From positions 62,001-126,000 of the forward strand of contig NZ_BOOP01000028.1 of assembly GCF_016863295.1 (NCBI RefSeq): DNA of 64,000 nt, in the 5' to 3' direction. The notes under the pieces were generated by a model. The model made no database searches and had not been told where the DNA came from. It saw only the letters and a list, made by a program, of their open reading frames with translations. A program made the translations under genes and the position numbers. This DNA comes from Planotetraspora phitsanulokensis (lineage in GTDB: Bacteria > Actinomycetota > Actinomycetes > Streptosporangiales > Streptosporangiaceae). Shown here one piece after another: positions 27,287 through 36,674 of the stretch; within the stretch, counting starts at the first letter, position 1, and each line of letters begins with the position of its first letter.

Positions 27287-28156
27287 TTGCCCCACCGACG
27301 GGCTCCACGGCACACCCGGCCAGACGAGGGTCTGGATCTCAACAACCCGGGCGTGCGCATAGGCCTGGGCGCCGCGGTCACCGTGGTCATGACCGGTGCG
27401 CTCTTCGCCGCCTACAACGGGATCGGCACACCGCTGCTGGACGCGGCCCAGTCCTTCCTCACCTACTACGCGGGTGTCATCTCCCTGGTCGCCCTCACCA
27501 CGACAGTCGCCCTCGGGCTCGCCGCCAGCGATCGCGTGGTGCTGCCGATCCCCCACCGCGTCCGCGCCCAGCTCGTGCACCGGGCCGCCGCCCTGATCGG
27601 CGTCGGCTTCCTGGTCACCCACATCGGCATGAAGATCGCCGCCGGGCTCGTCCCCGCGTACGGCTCGGTCCTGCCCAGCACCTCGCTGTACATCGGGATG
27701 GGCGCCCTGGCGTCCGACCTCATGATCGTCATCGTCGCGACGGGCGTGATGCGCGGCCGCTTCGCCCAGGCCGAACGCCCTTGGACGTGGCGGGTCCTGC
27801 ACGACCTCGCCTACCTGGCGTGGCCGCTGTCCATCCTCCACGGCCTCATGGCCGGGCGGACCCCGGCCGCATGGGTGAGCTGGAGCTACATGATCTGTCT
27901 CGTGGCCGCCGGCTCGGCCCTGCTGATCCGGGTCATGGCCGCCTTCCGGCCCGCCCTCGAGACGGGCGTGGCCGACGCCGTCGACATGACGCAGACGCAG
28001 CCGATGCCGCGTGCCGTACCCGAGTCGTCCCCGGAGCAGACTCCCCGGACGATGCCGGAGCCGGTTCCCCTGCTCGGCCGCACCGGCACGGACGCGACGC
28101 CGATCGGACGGGCGGCGCGCCGGTCACAGGACACCAGACTCCGGAGGATCGTGTGA
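27287..28156 (+). CDS. Ferric-reductase-like di-heme b membrane protein
   Basis: 289 residues with about six transmembrane helices (30-215) and a Pro/Thr-rich cytoplasmic-looking tail. Two His pairs fit bis-His heme ligation across a four-helix bundle: His98-x13-His112 (VHRAAALIGVGFLVTH) and His172-x12-His185 (LHDLAYLAWPLSILH), the spacing of ferric-reductase/NOX-type cytochromes. TTG 27287 has GGAGG 5 bases upstream. The stop overlaps the NuoF-like GTG by 4 bp, so the two proteins are made together. It probably carries electrons across the membrane from the NuoF-like partner; the final acceptor is unknown. Confidence 0.82.
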   Translation: MPHRRAPRHTRPDEGLDLNNPGVRIGLGAAVTVVMTGALFAAYNGIGTPLLDAAQSFLTYYAGVISLVALTTTVALGLAASDRVVLPIPHRVRAQLVHRAAALIGVGFLVTHIGMKIAAGLVPAYGSVLPSTSLYIGMGALASDLMIVIVATGVMRGRFAQAERPWTWRVLHDLAYLAWPLSILHGLMAGRTPAAWVSWSYMICLVAAGSALLIRVMAAFRPALETGVADAVDMTQTQPMPRAVPESSPEQTPRTMPEPVPLLGRTGTDATPIGRAARRSQDTRLRRIV

Positions 28157-29610
28157 TTCCCTACCGCGTGTCCCAGATCAGACGGCTCGGCCCCGCACGG
28201 CTCACGGCCGGGCTCGACCAGCATCGCCGGCTCGATCTCGACGCCCACCGCTCCATCCACGGCGAGCTCGGCACCGAGTCCGTCGACACGCTCATCTCGA
28301 TGGCGGAGGACGTCGACCTACGGGGGCGCGGCGGCGCGGCCTTCCCGTTCGCGCGCAAGCTGCGCGCGGTCGCCGCCCGCGCCCGCGACTCCGAGACCGT
28401 CGTGCTGGTCAACGGCGCCGAGGGCGAGCCCGCCAGCGTGAAGGACAAGATGCTGCTCACCCGGACTCCCCACCTCGTCCTCGAGGGCGCCCTGCTGGCG
28501 GCGGGCGCGCTCAACGCACGGCAGGTCGTGGTCGCGGTGGCCGCGGGCGACATGGCGGTGGCCTCCATGACGTCCGCCGTCGCCGAGCGGGGCGCCGAGG
28601 ACTCCGTCCGCGTCGCCGCCATCCCCGAACGGTTCATCTCGGGCGAGGGCGGCGCCCTCGTCAAGGCCGTGAACGGCCAGGCGGGCATCCCGCCCGGGCG
28701 CAAGGCCCGCTCCTCCGACAGCGGCGTGGACGGCCTGCCGACCCTGCTGTCGAACACCGAGACCTTCGCCCAGCTCGCCCTCCTCGGGGAGCTGGGCCCC
28801 GAGGTGTACGGCTCGGTGGGAACCGTACAGGAGCCGGGGACGATCCTGCTGACCGTCGGCGGCTCGGCCGTCTTCCCCGCCGTCGTCGAGGTCACGCCGG
28901 GTGTTCCCCTGGCCTCCGTACTCGACCTGTGCGAGGCGGCCGTCGGTGACGGCGTGCTGGTCGGGGGGTACCACGGCGCCTGGCTGTCGGCCGCCCAGGC
29001 GTACGGGGCCGTCGTGTCCCGCCGCGGCATCTCGCAGGCCGGCGGGTCCCTGGGCGCGGGCATCGTGGTGCCGCTCGGTGGCGAGACCTGCCCTCTCGGG
29101 GAGACCCTGCGCGTCGCGAACTACCTGGCCGCGCAGTCGTCGGGCCAGTGCGGGCCCTGCCGGCTCGGCCTGCCCGACCTCGCCCGCGCCGTGGCCGAGG
29201 TGTCGGGAGGCTCGACGCACGGCATCGAGCTCGTACGGCGGGCCGCCTCGGCCGTACGAGGGCGTGGGGCGTGTTCCCACCCCGACGGCTCGGCCCGGTT
29301 CGTCCTGTCGGCGCTCGAGGCGTTCGCCGACGACGTGGAGGAGCATCGCATCCACGGGACCTGCGGACGGCCGGTGCTCGAGATGTTGCCCCTCCCGGCC
29401 GCCGAGACGCGCGAGGCCGAGCTGATGGTCGACTGGTCGCGTTGCCAGGCCCACGGGCTCTGCGCGCACGTGGCTCCCGGGCTGGTCAAGCTCGACCAGC
29501 ACGGCTTCCCCGCCATCGAGGAGGGCGGCGTCCCCCCATGGCTGCGTGCCGAGGCCCGCAGAGCCGTTGAGATGTGCCCCGCCCTTGCCCTCCGCTTCCC
29601 CCCCGCGTGA
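28153..29610 (+). CDS. NuoF-like NAD(P)H-binding flavo-iron-sulfur protein fused to a 3Fe-4S-type ferredoxin
   Basis: 485 residues from GTG 28153. The FMN/NADH region has LRGRGGAAFP (56-65) and NGAEGEPASVKDKML (88-102), followed by an SLBB-like part. The NuoF cluster region reads SSGQCGPCRLG with Cys333, Cys336 and Cys374; the usual first Cys is Ser330. Residues 425-485 form a short ferredoxin with Cys431-x5-Cys437 and Cys475-Pro. It is not part of a complex I operon; it is coupled to a di-heme cytochrome b instead. Likely role: take electrons from NAD(P)H and pass them through its clusters to the membrane heme protein. The partner is inferred from the overlap. Confidence 0.82.
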   Translation: MIPYRVSQIRRLGPARLTAGLDQHRRLDLDAHRSIHGELGTESVDTLISMAEDVDLRGRGGAAFPFARKLRAVAARARDSETVVLVNGAEGEPASVKDKMLLTRTPHLVLEGALLAAGALNARQVVVAVAAGDMAVASMTSAVAERGAEDSVRVAAIPERFISGEGGALVKAVNGQAGIPPGRKARSSDSGVDGLPTLLSNTETFAQLALLGELGPEVYGSVGTVQEPGTILLTVGGSAVFPAVVEVTPGVPLASVLDLCEAAVGDGVLVGGYHGAWLSAAQAYGAVVSRRGISQAGGSLGAGIVVPLGGETCPLGETLRVANYLAAQSSGQCGPCRLGLPDLARAVAEVSGGSTHGIELVRRAASAVRGRGACSHPDGSARFVLSALEAFADDVEEHRIHGTCGRPVLEMLPLPAAETREAELMVDWSRCQAHGLCAHVAPGLVKLDQHGFPAIEEGGVPPWLRAEARRAVEMCPALALRFPPA

Positions 29611-31530
29611 TCAATCACGCCCGACGAAGTGACGCAGGACCTCCGGGTTGGCCATGGCGTCGGGGTTGGCGGCCTGCTCGACGGGCGTGCCGAGAAGGAT
29701 CTTCCGTACCGGGATCTCCAGCTTCTTGCCGGACAACGTCCGGGGGATGCCGGGGACCTCGTGGATCTCGTCGGGCACGTGCCTGGGGGACAGCTCGCTC
29801 CGCAGGGCCGTCCGGAGCCTGCCGACGAGATCGTCGGAGAACGTGCTCCCCTCGGCCAGCGTGACGTACAGCAGAAGCCGGCCCTCCTGGCCGAGCCGGC
29901 CGGTGTCGATCACCAGGCTGTCGGCGACCTCGTCGAACCGCTCCACGACGCGGTAGAACTCGCTGGTGCCCATCCGGACGCCGCCCCGGTTGAGGGTCGA
30001 GTCGGACCGGCCGTAGATCACGCAGCTTCCGTCGGCGTCGAGCTTGATCCAGTCGCCGTGCCGCCAGACGCCCGGATAGTCGGCGAAGTACGACTCGCGG
30101 TACCGGTCGCCTGACGGGTCGTTCCAGAACATGACCGGCATCGAGGGCATGGGCTGCGTCACCACGAGCTCGCCCACCTCGCCGATCACGGACGCACCGG
30201 ACGGGTCGAACGACTCGACCTTCGCGCCGAGGCACCGGCACGGGATCACGCCCGCCCTGACCGGCAACGACGGCACCCCGCCCACGAAGCCCGTGCAGAC
30301 GTCCGTGCCGCCGGAGAACGACCCGAGCTGGACGTCGGCCTTGACGTCGGAGTAGACCCAGGCGAACCCCTCCGGGGGCAGCGGAGATCCGGTCGAGCCG
30401 ATCCCCCGCAGCCGCTCCAGGCCCGTCGGCCGCAACCCCGCCTTCATCGAGGCGACGATGTACGGCGCGCCCGTGCCGAAGTAGGTGACCCCCTCCTCGT
30501 CCGCCAGCCGCCACAGGGCGTCGGGCCCGGGATGGGCCGCGCTGCCGTCGTAAAGAACGACGGTGGCGCCCACGAGGAGGCCGCCGATGAGGTAGTTCCA
30601 CATCATCCAGCCGGTCGTGGTGTACCAGAAGAACACATCCTCGTCGCCCAGGTCCTGGTGGAAGGAGAGCGACTTCAGGTGCTCGAGCACGATCCCGCCG
30701 TGCCCGTGCACGATGGGCTTGGGCAGGCCGGTCGTCCCCGACGAGTACAGCACCCACAGCGGGTGCCCGAACGGAACCGGCTCGAACGTGAGCTCGCCGG
30801 CCTCGCCGTGGAGGTCGTCCCAGCTCAGGTCACCTTCGGGCGCGGGCGCCTCGGCGTCCAGGTAGGGGATCCACACGGTCGCGGCGAGGGTGGGCAGCTT
30901 GGCCGCGATCTCGCGGACGACGCCCGAGCGGTCGAAGGCCTTGCCGCCGTACCGGTACCCGTCGACCGCGATGAGCACCTTGGGCTCGATCTGGGTGAAC
31001 CGGTCGATGACGCTCGGCGCGCCGAAGTCCGGCGAGCACGAGGACCAGATCGCCCCCAGCGAGGCGGTGGCCAGGAAGGCGATCAGCGCCTCGGGGATGT
31101 TGGGGACGTACGCCGCCACCCGGTCGCCGCGCCCCACGCCGAGCCTCTCCAGCCCGCCGCGCACCCTGCCGACCTCGTCGCGCAGTCGCCCGCGCGTGTA
31201 CGTCCGCCGATTTCCCGCTTCATCGCGAAAAATCACGGCAAGGTGGTCGGCGTCGCCACGCAGGGCGTTTGCGGCGTAATTGACCGAGGCTCCGGCGAAC
31301 CATTGGACGTCCGGCATCGTTCCACTGATGACGGGCCCGTCACCACGCTCCCCCACGACGCCGAAGTAGTCCCACACCGACGTCCAGAAGTCGGCCGGAC
31401 GGTCGACCGACCACTTCCACACGTCCTCGTACGTCCCGGACCGGCCGAGCCAGTCCGCGAAGCGAGTCACCCGGGCGTCACGGACGATCTCCGGCGTGGG
31501 TTCCCAGAGCAGAGCGCCTTCCTCAACCAT
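29611..31530 (-). CDS. Acetoacetyl-CoA synthetase
   Basis: 639 residues. ATP-dependent adenylate-forming enzyme converting acetoacetate and CoA to acetoacetyl-CoA. Landmarks are LWEPTPEIVRDARVTRFADW at the N-terminus, the adenylation loop VLYSSGTTGLPKPIVH, FWYTTTGWMMWN, and the C-terminal RHVPDEIHEVPGIPRTLSGK with the catalytic Lys. ATG 31530 has AAGGA 7 bases upstream; an upstream in-frame extension to 31578 is not supported. Its TGA abuts the NuoF-like stop directly (TGATCA at 29608-29613). Confidence 0.93.
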   Translation of the reverse strand: MVEEGALLWEPTPEIVRDARVTRFADWLGRSGTYEDVWKWSVDRPADFWTSVWDYFGVVGERGDGPVISGTMPDVQWFAGASVNYAANALRGDADHLAVIFRDEAGNRRTYTRGRLRDEVGRVRGGLERLGVGRGDRVAAYVPNIPEALIAFLATASLGAIWSSCSPDFGAPSVIDRFTQIEPKVLIAVDGYRYGGKAFDRSGVVREIAAKLPTLAATVWIPYLDAEAPAPEGDLSWDDLHGEAGELTFEPVPFGHPLWVLYSSGTTGLPKPIVHGHGGIVLEHLKSLSFHQDLGDEDVFFWYTTTGWMMWNYLIGGLLVGATVVLYDGSAAHPGPDALWRLADEEGVTYFGTGAPYIVASMKAGLRPTGLERLRGIGSTGSPLPPEGFAWVYSDVKADVQLGSFSGGTDVCTGFVGGVPSLPVRAGVIPCRCLGAKVESFDPSGASVIGEVGELVVTQPMPSMPVMFWNDPSGDRYRESYFADYPGVWRHGDWIKLDADGSCVIYGRSDSTLNRGGVRMGTSEFYRVVERFDEVADSLVIDTGRLGQEGRLLLYVTLAEGSTFSDDLVGRLRTALRSELSPRHVPDEIHEVPGIPRTLSGKKLEIPVRKILLGTPVEQAANPDAMANPEVLRHFVGRD

Positions 31531-31594
31531 GTGTCCATCCTTACGACGCGGACGCCGGATGTCACCGTCACCGCCCACATAGAAACGGGCCCCC

Positions 31595-32470
31595 TCATGT
31601 GTGCGCCCTCAGGTGGTCGATCGCGATCCGGGCCGCGGACCCGATCGCGGCGTCGGCACGGGGCTGGTTCTGGGCCGTGCCGAGCGAGCGGGTGAAGACG
31701 GCCGCCGCGTAACGGCCGCCGTCGGGATACTCGACGACGCCGATCTCGCTGCGGATCGTGGGCAGCGTTCCGGTCTTGCCGCTGACGGCCACGTCGTCGA
31801 ACGGGAACCCGGAGGCCAGCCGGTGCGGCCACACCTGCAGGCCCATCAACCGCCGTACGGCGGCGCACGACTCGGGCCGTGCCGCCTCGTCACGCCACAC
31901 CATGCCGAGAAGCCGCGTCATCTCACGCGGGGTCCCGCGGTTGGTCCGCCCGGGGACGAGCGCGCCGAGACGGGCGACCACCTCGGGGTCGGCACACGCC
32001 TGGGTGAGCTCCGCCGGGGCGTCCACGCCGGCGTCCCTCATCATGCCGGCGAACAGTTCGCGGCAGTCGTGCACCACCTTCGTGCCGGGCAGCCCCAACT
32101 CGGCGAGCAGGGCGTTGACCGAGTCGAGCCCGACCCTGGCGAGCAGCACGTCGGCGGCAGTGTTGTCACTCACCGCCATCATCAGGTAGGCGATGTCGCG
32201 CAACGACATCGCCACCTCGTCGTTCATGGCGGAAAGCCCGGTGCCGCCCGCCGTCCTGCCGTCCGCGGGCACCCGGACGGGGTCCGACAGATCGACGACG
32301 CCGCGCTCGGCCTGCCGGTACAGCGCCAGCAGCAGCGGGAGCTTGAAGACGGACGCGAGGACCACGGACTCGTCGGCGCGGACCGCCACCTCGTTCCCCG
32401 AGTCGATGTCGGCCACGTGGATCCAGCCCATGACCCCCGCGGAGCGGAGGACCTGCTCGATCGCGTTCAT
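31595..32470 (-). CDS. Class A beta-lactamase-like serine hydrolase without signal peptide
   Basis: 291 residues with the serine beta-lactamase/DD-peptidase motifs: Ser40-x-x-Lys43 (ASVFKLPLLL), Ser101-Asp-Asn103 and Lys232-Thr-Gly234. A class A omega-loop Glu-x-x-Asn is not recognisable, so deacylation of beta-lactams may be poor. No signal peptide precedes the domain; the start ATG 32470 overlaps the LysR stop by 4 bp (ATGA). The coupling to a LysR gene recalls AmpR-type control, but there the genes are divergent. It may act on an intracellular amide or ester. Calling it a resistance enzyme would go beyond the evidence. Confidence 0.8.
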   Translation of the reverse strand: MNAIEQVLRSAGVMGWIHVADIDSGNEVAVRADESVVLASVFKLPLLLALYRQAERGVVDLSDPVRVPADGRTAGGTGLSAMNDEVAMSLRDIAYLMMAVSDNTAADVLLARVGLDSVNALLAELGLPGTKVVHDCRELFAGMMRDAGVDAPAELTQACADPEVVARLGALVPGRTNRGTPREMTRLLGMVWRDEAARPESCAAVRRLMGLQVWPHRLASGFPFDDVAVSGKTGTLPTIRSEIGVVEYPDGGRYAAAVFTRSLGTAQNQPRADAAIGSAARIAIDHLRAHT

Positions 32471-33414
32471 GCCAGGAATCCCGTCGCCGGCCGCGGAGCC
32501 ACGCGGAGTGCGGGGACCGAACCCTCGGCGACCAGTCCGGCGTCCTCGCGGAGCACCCGCAGAGCCACCGCCGCGAAATCCTCGACCTGCGGCGCGGGCT
32601 CCCCGCGCCACGCGGTGGAAAGACGCCAGGCCAGCGGCGCTCCCGCGAGCGGCCGCCACACGGTGCCCGGCGGCGCCGCCGGTGGCCCGAAGGCGACGGC
32701 CGTGCCCGACAGGACGAGTCCCAACGTGAACTCGGCGGTGCCCGCCGCGATGACGTCGGCGGGGACGAACCCGTTCCGTCTGCAGCCGGCCAGCGTCTCG
32801 TCGTACAGGCCGGGCTCCGCCTCGCGAGGGGACAGGACGAGCGCACGTCCGGCGAGGTCCGCGAGGTGGACCGTCGCCCAGGCGGCGAGTTCGTCGTCCT
32901 CCGCGAGCAGGACGCCCGGATGCTGGGTCAGGATCGCCCCGAACCCGAGCCCGGCCGCCGCGACCGGATGGCGAAGCAGCCCCACATCGAGCTCGCCCTC
33001 CAGGAGCGCCGCGACCTGCGCGGCCGTCCCCATCTCCGCCGGCGACAGCCGTACCTCGGGGAGGCGTGCCCGGTAGGCGGCGATCAGCGCGGCGAGCACG
33101 GTGCCGCCGAGGTCCGAGGGGAAGCCGATCCGGACGGTCGTCCCGTCCTCGTGAGCCGATCCCGTCATCAGGTTGCGGAGCCGCTCCACCCGGGCGACGA
33201 GGTCCTGCGCCTCCGGCACCAGCAGCCGCCCTGCCGGCGTCAGCGTCACCCGGCGGCTGGACCGCTCGAAGAGCTTGACTCCCAACTCGTCCTCCAGCCT
33301 CTTGATGCGCTGGCTGAGGGGCGGCTGTGCCAGCCCCAGCCGCGCGGCGGCATTGCCGAAGTGCAGTTCTTCAGCGAGGACCAGGAACTGGCTGAGATGC
33401 CGAATGAGGTCCAT
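32467..33414 (-). CDS. LysR-family transcriptional regulator
   Basis: 315 residues. N-terminal winged helix 1-65 ([20 protein letters not shown], then [16 protein letters not shown]) and a LysR effector domain from about 90 to 290. It is translationally coupled to the serine hydrolase gene. ATG 33414 was chosen because TATCAT lies 8 bases upstream (leaderless pattern) and the winged helix starts right after; the frame extends to 33504 without support. Probable targets are its own operon and the divergent PBP gene. Confidence 0.92.
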   Translation of the reverse strand: MDLIRHLSQFLVLAEELHFGNAAARLGLAQPPLSQRIKRLEDELGVKLFERSSRRVTLTPAGRLLVPEAQDLVARVERLRNLMTGSAHEDGTTVRIGFPSDLGGTVLAALIAAYRARLPEVRLSPAEMGTAAQVAALLEGELDVGLLRHPVAAAGLGFGAILTQHPGVLLAEDDELAAWATVHLADLAGRALVLSPREAEPGLYDETLAGCRRNGFVPADVIAAGTAEFTLGLVLSGTAVAFGPPAAPPGTVWRPLAGAPLAWRLSTAWRGEPAPQVEDFAAVALRVLREDAGLVAEGSVPALRVAPRPATGFLA

Positions 33415-33454
33415 GACCAGCAATGATACGCAAATACCTATTAATCGGAGAACG

Positions 33455-33464
33455 ATATCGATAT
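33455..33464. promoter_or_regulatory. AT-rich palindrome between lysR and the PBP gene
   Basis: ATATCGATAT is a perfect 10-bp palindrome in a 110-bp AT-rich divergent gap in otherwise GC-rich DNA. It is a candidate LysR binding site controlling both directions. Confidence 0.35.
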
Positions 33465-33524
33465 TGGACATATTGGCGCGGCATCTGTTCCTCTGTTCGA
33501 GCACTCGACCACCTGGGGGAACTC

Positions 33525-35090
33525 ATGCGCCGCACACCACCACCGCACGGAGCACGGAGAAGGCGCCGCTGGCCCATCGTGGTCGCCGTCCTGCTCGTTC
33601 CGGTCCTGACCGCCGGCGGGGTGATATGGGCACTGCGGACCAAGGGCTCACCCGAAGAGACGGCGGCCCGCTTCCTGGCGGCGTGGTCGCGGTCGGACTA
33701 CTCCGCGATGCGCGCGCTCACGGTCGACCCTCCCGCCGACTTCGACAGCAGATACCGCGCGTTCCACGACGACCTGAAGCTCTCCTCGCAGCGGTTCCAG
33801 GTCACCCGCGTCTCCAAGGGAACCGTCGGATTCCACGCCACACTGACCGGCCCCGTCGGGTTCTCCTACGACGGCACCCTCCGACTGGTGGAGCGCGACC
33901 GGGCCTGGCGCGTCGCCTGGACTCCGGCCGCGATCCATCCGCTGCTCACCGACGGGCGCCGCTTCACGCTGACCACACGGCGCGCCGATCCGGCTCCCGT
34001 CACCGCCGCCGACGGGACCAGGATCGACACACCGGATTCGCCCGGTTCGGTCCAGCAGATCGTCGAGGAGCTGCGCAAGCAGTACGCCTCACGCCTCGCG
34101 GGCGGGCCGTCGTCGCAGATCGACCTGGTCGACACGGCCGCCGGCACGACAGTGTCGACGGTCGCCCGCCATGCGGAGCGCCCGGGCAAGCCGCTGACCA
34201 CCACGCTCGACCTGAAGGTCCACGAAGCCGGCGCACACGCGCTCGAAGGCGTCGACAAGCCCGCGTCGCTCGTCGCGCTGCGGCCCTCGACGGGAGAGAT
34301 CCTCGCCGTGGTCAACAAGCCCGGCGGCTACAACCGGGCACTGCTCGGGGCCTATCCCCCGGGTTCCACCTTCAAGGTCGTCACCGCGTCCGCCCTCGTC
34401 GCGGGTGGTGTCACCGCCGGGCAGACCGTGCGGTGCCCCGCCGAACAGACGATCGGCGGCTTCGCGTTCCACAACGCCGAGCACCACGACTACGGCACGC
34501 TGCGCTTCGTCGACGCCTTCGCCCACTCGTGCAACACGACGTTCGGCGCCATGGCGGTCGACCGGCTCGGCCCGAGCCGCCTGAGCAAGGTGGCCGCCGA
34601 CTTCGGCTTCGGCGCGCGTATCAAGATCGGAGTGCCGGCCGTCGACGCCGCCTTCCCCACGCCGAACGGCGCGACCGACCTCGCGTCGGCGGCCATCGGC
34701 CAGGGCCGGGTGCTCGCGAGCCCGCTCAACATGGCCGCCGTGGCCGGGGCCATCGCCGACGGCACGTGGCGGCAGCCGCGTCTCGTCCCCGCCTCCCTCG
34801 TGCCCGCCGGCGCGTCCGCTCCGCGCAGGCTCGAACCGGGCGTGGTCACGGCGCTGCGACGGCTCATGCCCGCCGTCGTCAGCGAGGGCACCGCGAGCGG
34901 CGTCGCCTTCCCCTCGGGTACGGCCGGCAAGACCGGCACCGCGGAGTACGGCTCGGGCGCGGAGCCCCCCACACACTCGTGGTTCATCGGCTATCGGAAG
35001 GATCTGGCGTTCGCCGTCATCGTCGAGGGCGCCGGCACCGGCGCGGCCGTCGCCGCACCCGCGGCGGCGCGCTTCCTCGACGCGTTGTGA
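33525..35090 (+). CDS. Penicillin-binding protein, transpeptidase with MecA-N/NTF2-like domain
   Basis: 521 residues. One N-terminal transmembrane anchor ([20 protein letters not shown]), an NTF2-like domain at about 42-140, and a transpeptidase domain with an intact active site: Ser281-x-x-Lys284 (YPPGSTFK), Ser335-Cys-Asn337 and Lys469-Thr-Gly471 ([10 protein letters not shown]). It cross-links peptidoglycan outside the membrane. ATG 33525 has GGGGGA 4 bases upstream; the frame is open to 33423. It shares architecture with the inactive paralogue at 11733-13637. It is divergent from lysR and the serine hydrolase, so it may be coregulated with them. Confidence 0.9.
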   Translation: MRRTPPPHGARRRRRWPIVVAVLLVPVLTAGGVIWALRTKGSPEETAARFLAAWSRSDYSAMRALTVDPPADFDSRYRAFHDDLKLSSQRFQVTRVSKGTVGFHATLTGPVGFSYDGTLRLVERDRAWRVAWTPAAIHPLLTDGRRFTLTTRRADPAPVTAADGTRIDTPDSPGSVQQIVEELRKQYASRLAGGPSSQIDLVDTAAGTTVSTVARHAERPGKPLTTTLDLKVHEAGAHALEGVDKPASLVALRPSTGEILAVVNKPGGYNRALLGAYPPGSTFKVVTASALVAGGVTAGQTVRCPAEQTIGGFAFHNAEHHDYGTLRFVDAFAHSCNTTFGAMAVDRLGPSRLSKVAADFGFGARIKIGVPAVDAAFPTPNGATDLASAAIGQGRVLASPLNMAAVAGAIADGTWRQPRLVPASLVPAGASAPRRLEPGVVTALRRLMPAVVSEGTASGVAFPSGTAGKTGTAEYGSGAEPPTHSWFIGYRKDLAFAVIVEGAGTGAAVAAPAAARFLDAL

Positions 35091-35096
35091 CCCCGC

Positions 35097-35891
35097 TCAG
35101 CCGGCCTTGCGGTCGGCGGGGCTGGTGAGGCGCGCGACGGCGGCCACGACCTCCGACGCGTTCGTCAGGTCGGGGAGCACGATGTCGGCGCCGGCCTCGT
35201 GCAACTCGGCCGCCATGGAGCGGCCGGACGCGACGGCGATCACCGCGGCCCCGCCGATCCTGGCCGCCTGCACGTCGCGGGTCGAGTCGCCGATCAGGAC
35301 GGTGTTCTGCGCGGTGAAGGGCTCGCCGTACTTGGCCTTGGCCCTTCCCTGTGCCACCTGGAGGAGGGTCGCCTTGGGATAGACCTCCTCGCCGTATCCG
35401 CCCACCTCGAAGTCGACCCACTTGTTCAGGCCGAACGCCGTCAGCTTGTGGACGGCGTTGCCCTTGATGGTCCCGGTCAGCACGGACTGGACGGCCCCGC
35501 CGAGCCGGGAGACGGCGGCGAGCGCGTCCTTGGCGCCGGGCATCATCCGCCCCTCCTTCGCCAGGCGCTTGTGCTTGGCGGCGAAGCTGACGGCGAGCGC
35601 GTCGAGGAACTCGGGCAGGTGCCGGTCCTCGACCACGATGCCGTTGATTGCCAGCGTCTCGAAGATGATCTCGGAGTCCGGACGGCCCATGGCCGGGGCG
35701 AGCTTGACCAGCGGCCGGCCGGTCACCATCCGGAACGCGTCCGCGTAGGCCTCGCGGGTGACGATGGTCGCGTCGACGAGCGTGAGATCGACGTTCCAGA
35801 GGACGAGACGGTTGATAGCGGCCTCCGTGGGGGATTCGGCATGGCTCGTGCCCAAGGGTACGACTATCACCCGGTCATGAGGACCTGTCAT
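35097..35891 (-). CDS. HAD-family protein with Asn in place of the nucleophilic Asp
   Basis: About 264 residues. HAD fold with motif [13 protein letters not shown], motif II VLTGT, a Lys in YPKATLL, and motif [13 protein letters not shown]. In motif I the first Asp, the phosphoryl-accepting residue, is Asn (codon AAC), so normal phosphatase activity is not expected unless it deamidates or acts differently. The start at ATG 35891 is uncertain, with no clear ribosome site. It is convergent with the PBP gene (6 bp) and lies upstream of nothing on its strand in that direction. Confidence 0.8.
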   Translation of the reverse strand: MTGPHDRVIVVPLGTSHAESPTEAAINRLVLWNVDLTLVDATIVTREAYADAFRMVTGRPLVKLAPAMGRPDSEIIFETLAINGIVVEDRHLPEFLDALAVSFAAKHKRLAKEGRMMPGAKDALAAVSRLGGAVQSVLTGTIKGNAVHKLTAFGLNKWVDFEVGGYGEEVYPKATLLQVAQGRAKAKYGEPFTAQNTVLIGDSTRDVQAARIGGAAVIAVASGRSMAAELHEAGADIVLPDLTNASEVVAAVARLTSPADRKAG

Positions 35892-35987
35892 ACCGAGGTT
35901 GTAGCCACCCGGCCCGATCTCACACCCTTGGTCACGCACGAGATCGCCCAGGGGTGCGAAGGAGAACGGGCGGCGGCCCGTCGCAGG

Positions 35988-36623
35988 TCAGACGACCCTG
36001 CCGAGAGCGTCGGCGAGCGAGTCGACGACCGGGAAGCCCAGCGCCTCCAACTCCGACCGCCTGGTCATGCCGCCGGTGTAGAGGATCGCCTGCGCGCCGA
36101 CGTGCTGGGCCGCGTGCCCGTCGTCGACGCTGTCCCCGATGACCACCACGGTCTCCGGATCGAGCCCGAGAGCCCGCAGGTGGGCGACCATGTGCTCGGC
36201 CTTGGTGCCGCCCGATGCGGAGCGCAGCCCGTCGACCCGGGCGAAGTGCTCGCCGATGCCGAACTCGCCGACCTTGGGAACCAGCCGGTCGTGGGCCCAC
36301 ATGGACAGCAGCGACTGCGTCCGGCCGGAGCCCTCCCATTCCCGGAGGCAGGACTGCGCGTCCTTCGCCAGCTCACAGGCCAGCATGAGCCGGTGGTAGT
36401 GCTCGTGGAACGCGACGTCGAGCCGCTCCCACTCCCCCTCGTCGAGCGGGCGGCCGAGCATGCGCTCGTAGGCCACCCAGATCGGCCGGGTGTAGACCTC
36501 GCGGAAGGACTCCACGTCGAAGGGGGCGAGCCCGTAGGGGAGGAAGACCTCGTTCGTGGCCCCGACCACCGCGTCTATGTCGTGGAACAGCGTGCCGTTC
36601 CAGTCCCAAACTATGTGTCTCAT
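35988..36623 (-). CDS. HAD-family hydrolase (DWNGTL type)
   Basis: 211 residues. Motif I is IVWDWNGTLFHD; the acceptor Asp is kept, and the second Asp is replaced by Asn as in one known HAD subgroup. Motif IV is VVIGDSVDDGHAA. It is a probable small-molecule phosphatase of phosphoglycolate-phosphatase type; substrate unknown. ATG 36623 follows an AT-rich stretch (TTAAGCTCTAGAGCG) that may contain the promoter. The DUF6912 gene lies 51 bp upstream on the same strand. Confidence 0.88.
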   Translation of the reverse strand: MRHIVWDWNGTLFHDIDAVVGATNEVFLPYGLAPFDVESFREVYTRPIWVAYERMLGRPLDEGEWERLDVAFHEHYHRLMLACELAKDAQSCLREWEGSGRTQSLLSMWAHDRLVPKVGEFGIGEHFARVDGLRSASGGTKAEHMVAHLRALGLDPETVVVIGDSVDDGHAAQHVGAQAILYTGGMTRRSELEALGFPVVDSLADALGRVV

Positions 36624-36674
36624 ATCGCTCTAGAGCTTAAGGGCGACCTGCGACAAGTCCGTGAACGCGCGAGG

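Noticed and set aside
31595-32470. Calling the serine hydrolase a beta-lactam resistance gene.
   Set aside because: It lacks a signal peptide and a recognisable class A deacylation Glu; the motifs are shared by many non-resistance hydrolases.
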